Shown here piece by piece: positions 63,201-64,000 of a DNA stretch of 64,000 nucleotides. The DNA is from Mycobacterium pinniadriaticum (GTDB lineage Bacteria > Actinomycetota > Actinomycetes > Mycobacteriales > Mycobacteriaceae), in assembly GCF_026242045.1 (NCBI RefSeq), contig NZ_JAPJDO010000033.1, positions 1-64,000 of the forward strand. The letters are read 5' to 3'. The position numbers and the translations under genes are program-made. A model generated the notes under the pieces. It ran no database searches and had not been told where the DNA came from. It saw only the letters and a list, made by a program, of their open reading frames with translations. The first letter of the stretch is position 1, and each line of letters opens with the position of its first letter.

Positions 63201-63665
63201 CTGCTCGGCCAGAATCGTGTCGCCGGCGGCCAGCGTCAGCGCCACCATCACCACGCGGTCCTCGAACCGCTCCAGGTAGCGCTTCCCGTCGAAGGTCTTC
63301 AGCGTGTAGGAGGTGTAGTACTTGAACGCGCCGAGGAAGGTCGGGAACCGGAACTTCTTGGCATAGGCGCGGTCCAGCAGCGTCTTGACGAAGTTGCGCG
63401 AATACTGATCGAGAACCTCGCGCTCGTAGTAGTTCTCCCGAATCAGGTAGTCGAGCTTCTCGTCCTGATTGTGGAAGAAGACGGTGTTCTGGTTGACGTG
63501 CTCCAGGAAGTACTGACGGGCGGCCAAGACGTCCTTGTCGAACTGGATCTTGCCGTCCGCGTCGTACAGATTCAGCATCGCGTTGAGCGCGTGGTAGTCG
63601 GTCTCGCCGGGCAACGCGTGCCCGGAAACCGTTACAGGCTCTGCAGCTGTGACCGTAGGTGCCAC
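60267..63665 (-). CDS. nrdE: class Ib ribonucleotide reductase alpha subunit, intein-containing
   Basis: A 1132-residue precursor; removal of a 410-residue intein (residues 186-595) leaves 722 residues, the normal NrdE length. N-extein ends GEPVS; C-extein begins [10 protein letters not shown]. Catalytic cysteines: the redox Cys at the splice junction (Cys596 of the precursor), the thiyl-radical Cys in HSNLCSEI, the second redox Cys in DISCNLGS and the C-terminal shuttle CVSCML. It reduces nucleoside diphosphates with NrdF. The start is GTG 63665, overlapping nrdI by 34 bp. The order nrdI-nrdE matches M. tuberculosis. Confidence 0.95.
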   Translation of the reverse strand: MAPTVTAAEPVTVSGHALPGETDYHALNAMLNLYDADGKIQFDKDVLAARQYFLEHVNQNTVFFHNQDEKLDYLIRENYYEREVLDQYSRNFVKTLLDRAYAKKFRFPTFLGAFKYYTSYTLKTFDGKRYLERFEDRVVMVALTLAAGDTILAEQLVDEIIDGRFQPATPTFLNSGKKQRGEPVSCFPAGTPIDTPDGPKTIETLRAGDRVLSHDGSFALVEDLVRNPNSQALVSISHFGHKEPILCTPEHPILVWTTRDVRTLTMDDGADPFNGFVWLEAKDIDPAMDFIVTVAPTETRKVRVHDLMDHAGAGTYEDVDGMIHKVNTDAKHRNKQRHTRNFIPVDRYAEESFDLGHILGWYLAEGHISKRSGSDGLVPNGIHFTLGAHELEYQQDLAYSFKMVFGTDLSLNQSFSDQSVRMICNSKIVASLFLSMAGTGFGEKRLTHDLLTANEDFQRGLLLGLFRGDGCTTTGGMMLDLVNPELVDQVQLILRRLGIVSVVRQYVNQAGNATGQVFVPGLPGTNEEFIFDVGKNLQNYVGRKGSLRTTYQVVHGRHVYGIRELKQTDQIPENVYNLHVERTHTYTIRGAVVHNCFLLRIEDNMESIGRSINSALQLSKRGGGVALLLTNIREHGAPIKNIENQSSGVIPIMKLLEDSFSYANQLGARQGAGAVYLHAHHPDIYRFLDTKRENADEKIRIKTLSLGVVIPDITFELAKKNEDMYLFSPYDVEKVYGVPFADISVTEKYHEMVNDGRIRKTKIKAREFFQTLAELQFESGYPYIMYEDTVNRANPIDGKITHSNLCSEILQVSTPSEFNEDLSYSKVGKDISCNLGSLNIAKAMDSPDFAKTIEVAIRGLTAVSDQTHIWSVPSIEQGNNDSHAIGLGQMNLHGYLARERIFYGSEEGVDFTNMYFYTVLYHALRASNKIAIERGTAFKGFEKSKYASGEFFDKYTEQVWEPATERVRELFADAGIRIPTHEDWLRLKESVQANGIYNQNLQAVPPTGSISYINHSTSSIHPVASKVEIRKEGKIGRVYYPAPYMTNDNLEYYQDAYEIGYEKIIDTYAAATQHVDQGLSLTLFFKDTANTRDVNKAQIYAWRKGIKTLYYIRLRQMALEGTEVEGCVSCML
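61881..63110 (-). mobile_element. intein with LAGLIDADG homing endonuclease inside nrdE
   Basis: 410 residues (1230 bp) in frame. Splicing blocks: A starts [13 protein letters not shown] (Cys1), B has [11 protein letters not shown] (TxxH), [23 protein letters not shown] with terminal Asn; the +1 residue is Cys. The central region has two LAGLIDADG-type motifs, [13 protein letters not shown] (about intein residue 170-182) and [10 protein letters not shown] (about 276-285), with both acidic residues present, so the homing endonuclease looks intact. The element splices at protein level and spreads at DNA level into intein-free nrdE alleles. Confidence 0.93.
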
Positions 63666-64000
63666 GTGTCCTCGTCCTCCCAGAATTCAGCCAGCTCCGC
63701 ACGAACGGCTTCCACGTCCTCTGCGGTTCCCATCATTTCGAAGCGGTATAGCAGTGGCACCTTGCACTTGTGCGACACCAGTTTGGCCGCAAAGCAGTAC
63801 TCGGCACCGAATTGGGTATTGCCTGCCCCGATCACCGCGCGGATCAGGGACCGATTGTGCGGATTGTTCAAAAACGCGATGACCTGCTTGGGCACGTACC
63901 CCTTGGCGTCGAGCGTCGGGCCGTCACCCCGGCCCCTGCCGTAGGTGGGCAGAAGCAGGACGTAGGGCCGGCGAACCTCGATGCGCTCGTGCAGAGGAAT
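63632..64000 (-). CDS. nrdI: NrdI flavodoxin-like protein (partial; 5' end outside window)
   Basis: The frame runs from the window edge to stop 63632, about 122 residues of a protein that is normally about 150. It contains [13 protein letters not shown] (FMN-binding loop), [19 protein letters not shown] and [19 protein letters not shown], all NrdI signatures. NrdI is the FMN protein that supplies the oxidant for assembling the NrdF Mn-tyrosyl cofactor. It overlaps nrdE by 34 bp; nrdH is expected just beyond the window. Confidence 0.95.
   Translation of the reverse strand: MPLHERIEVRRPYVLLLPTYGRGRGDGPTLDAKGYVPKQVIAFLNNPHNRSLIRAVIGAGNTQFGAEYCFAAKLVSHKCKVPLLYRFEMMGTAEDVEAVRAELAEFWEDEDTWHLRSQLQSL

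Overview
This window comes from a high-GC actinobacterium, most likely an environmental, fast-growing Mycobacterium (Mycolicibacterium). The evidence is a complete yrbEAB-mceABCDEF operon, many FadE-type acyl-CoA dehydrogenases, and a class Ib ribonucleotide reductase locus (nrdI-nrdE, and TetR-monooxygenase-nrdF) whose gene neighbours match M. tuberculosis Rv3048c-Rv3053c. Genes are dense, with many 4-bp ATGA/GTGA overlaps that imply translational coupling. I see no rRNA, tRNA or CRISPR array.

Region 1 (1-10.3 kb): an insertion-sequence scar (an IS3-like tail, an IS1182-like transposase stub and a decayed FAD/NAD(P)-binding gene) abuts the 3' end of a minus-strand mce operon encoding a lipid or hydrophobic-substrate importer. 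Region 2 (10.5-13.5 kb): plus-strand fadE-fadE-crotonase operon, divergent from mce. Region 3 (13.5-35 kb): a large aromatic-compound catabolic island. One minus-strand operon (21.1 to 13.5 kb) encodes a LigB-type extradiol dioxygenase, a dihydrodiol-dehydrogenase-like SDR, a Rieske oxygenase alpha/beta pair, an FAH-family hydrolase, an acyl-CoA synthetase, a CMD-family protein and a BadI/MenB-like crotonase. A second (28.8 to 21.9 kb) encodes a flavin monooxygenase-like protein, two NTF2-fold proteins, a VOC protein, an SDR, a second Rieske alpha/beta pair, a YceI protein and a second FAH-family protein. A TetR gene lies between them. A plus-strand operon (29.1-32.5 kb) carries a 3Fe-4S ferredoxin, a 1-hydroxy-2-naphthoate/gentisate-type cupin dioxygenase, a PhdJ/NahE-type hydratase-aldolase and a frameshifted amidohydrolase. 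A ferredoxin reductase and another acyl-CoA dehydrogenase follow. Together these could hydroxylate, rearomatise, cleave and beta-oxidise polycyclic or alkyl-aromatic acids.

Region 4 (35.3-40.6 kb): Lrp/AsnC regulator, a candidate 44-residue membrane peptide, a 10-bp-arm inverted repeat and a giant indolepyruvate ferredoxin oxidoreductase, then two decayed gene remnants. Region 5 (40.6-44.2 kb): nrdF with two tandem NrdR-type boxes, a Baeyer-Villiger-type monooxygenase and a TetR regulator.

Region 6 (44.2-60 kb) is the most unusual part. It lies between the two halves of the conserved nrd neighbourhood. It holds a four-TM/Rossmann/RyR-domain protein, a patatin-like phospholipase directly downstream of a TIR-STAND ATPase-WD40 protein, and a second TIR-TM-WD40 protein, plus a geranylgeranyl-reductase-like flavoprotein, a secreted Cys-rich protein, a thioesterase, a PhyH oxygenase and others. 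This combination looks like a nucleotide-signalling, antiphage/conflict-type system and is my best candidate for an undescribed system. Region 7 (60.2-64 kb): nrdE carrying a 410-residue homing-endonuclease intein exactly in front of the redox-active cysteine, and the 3' part of nrdI running off the window edge.
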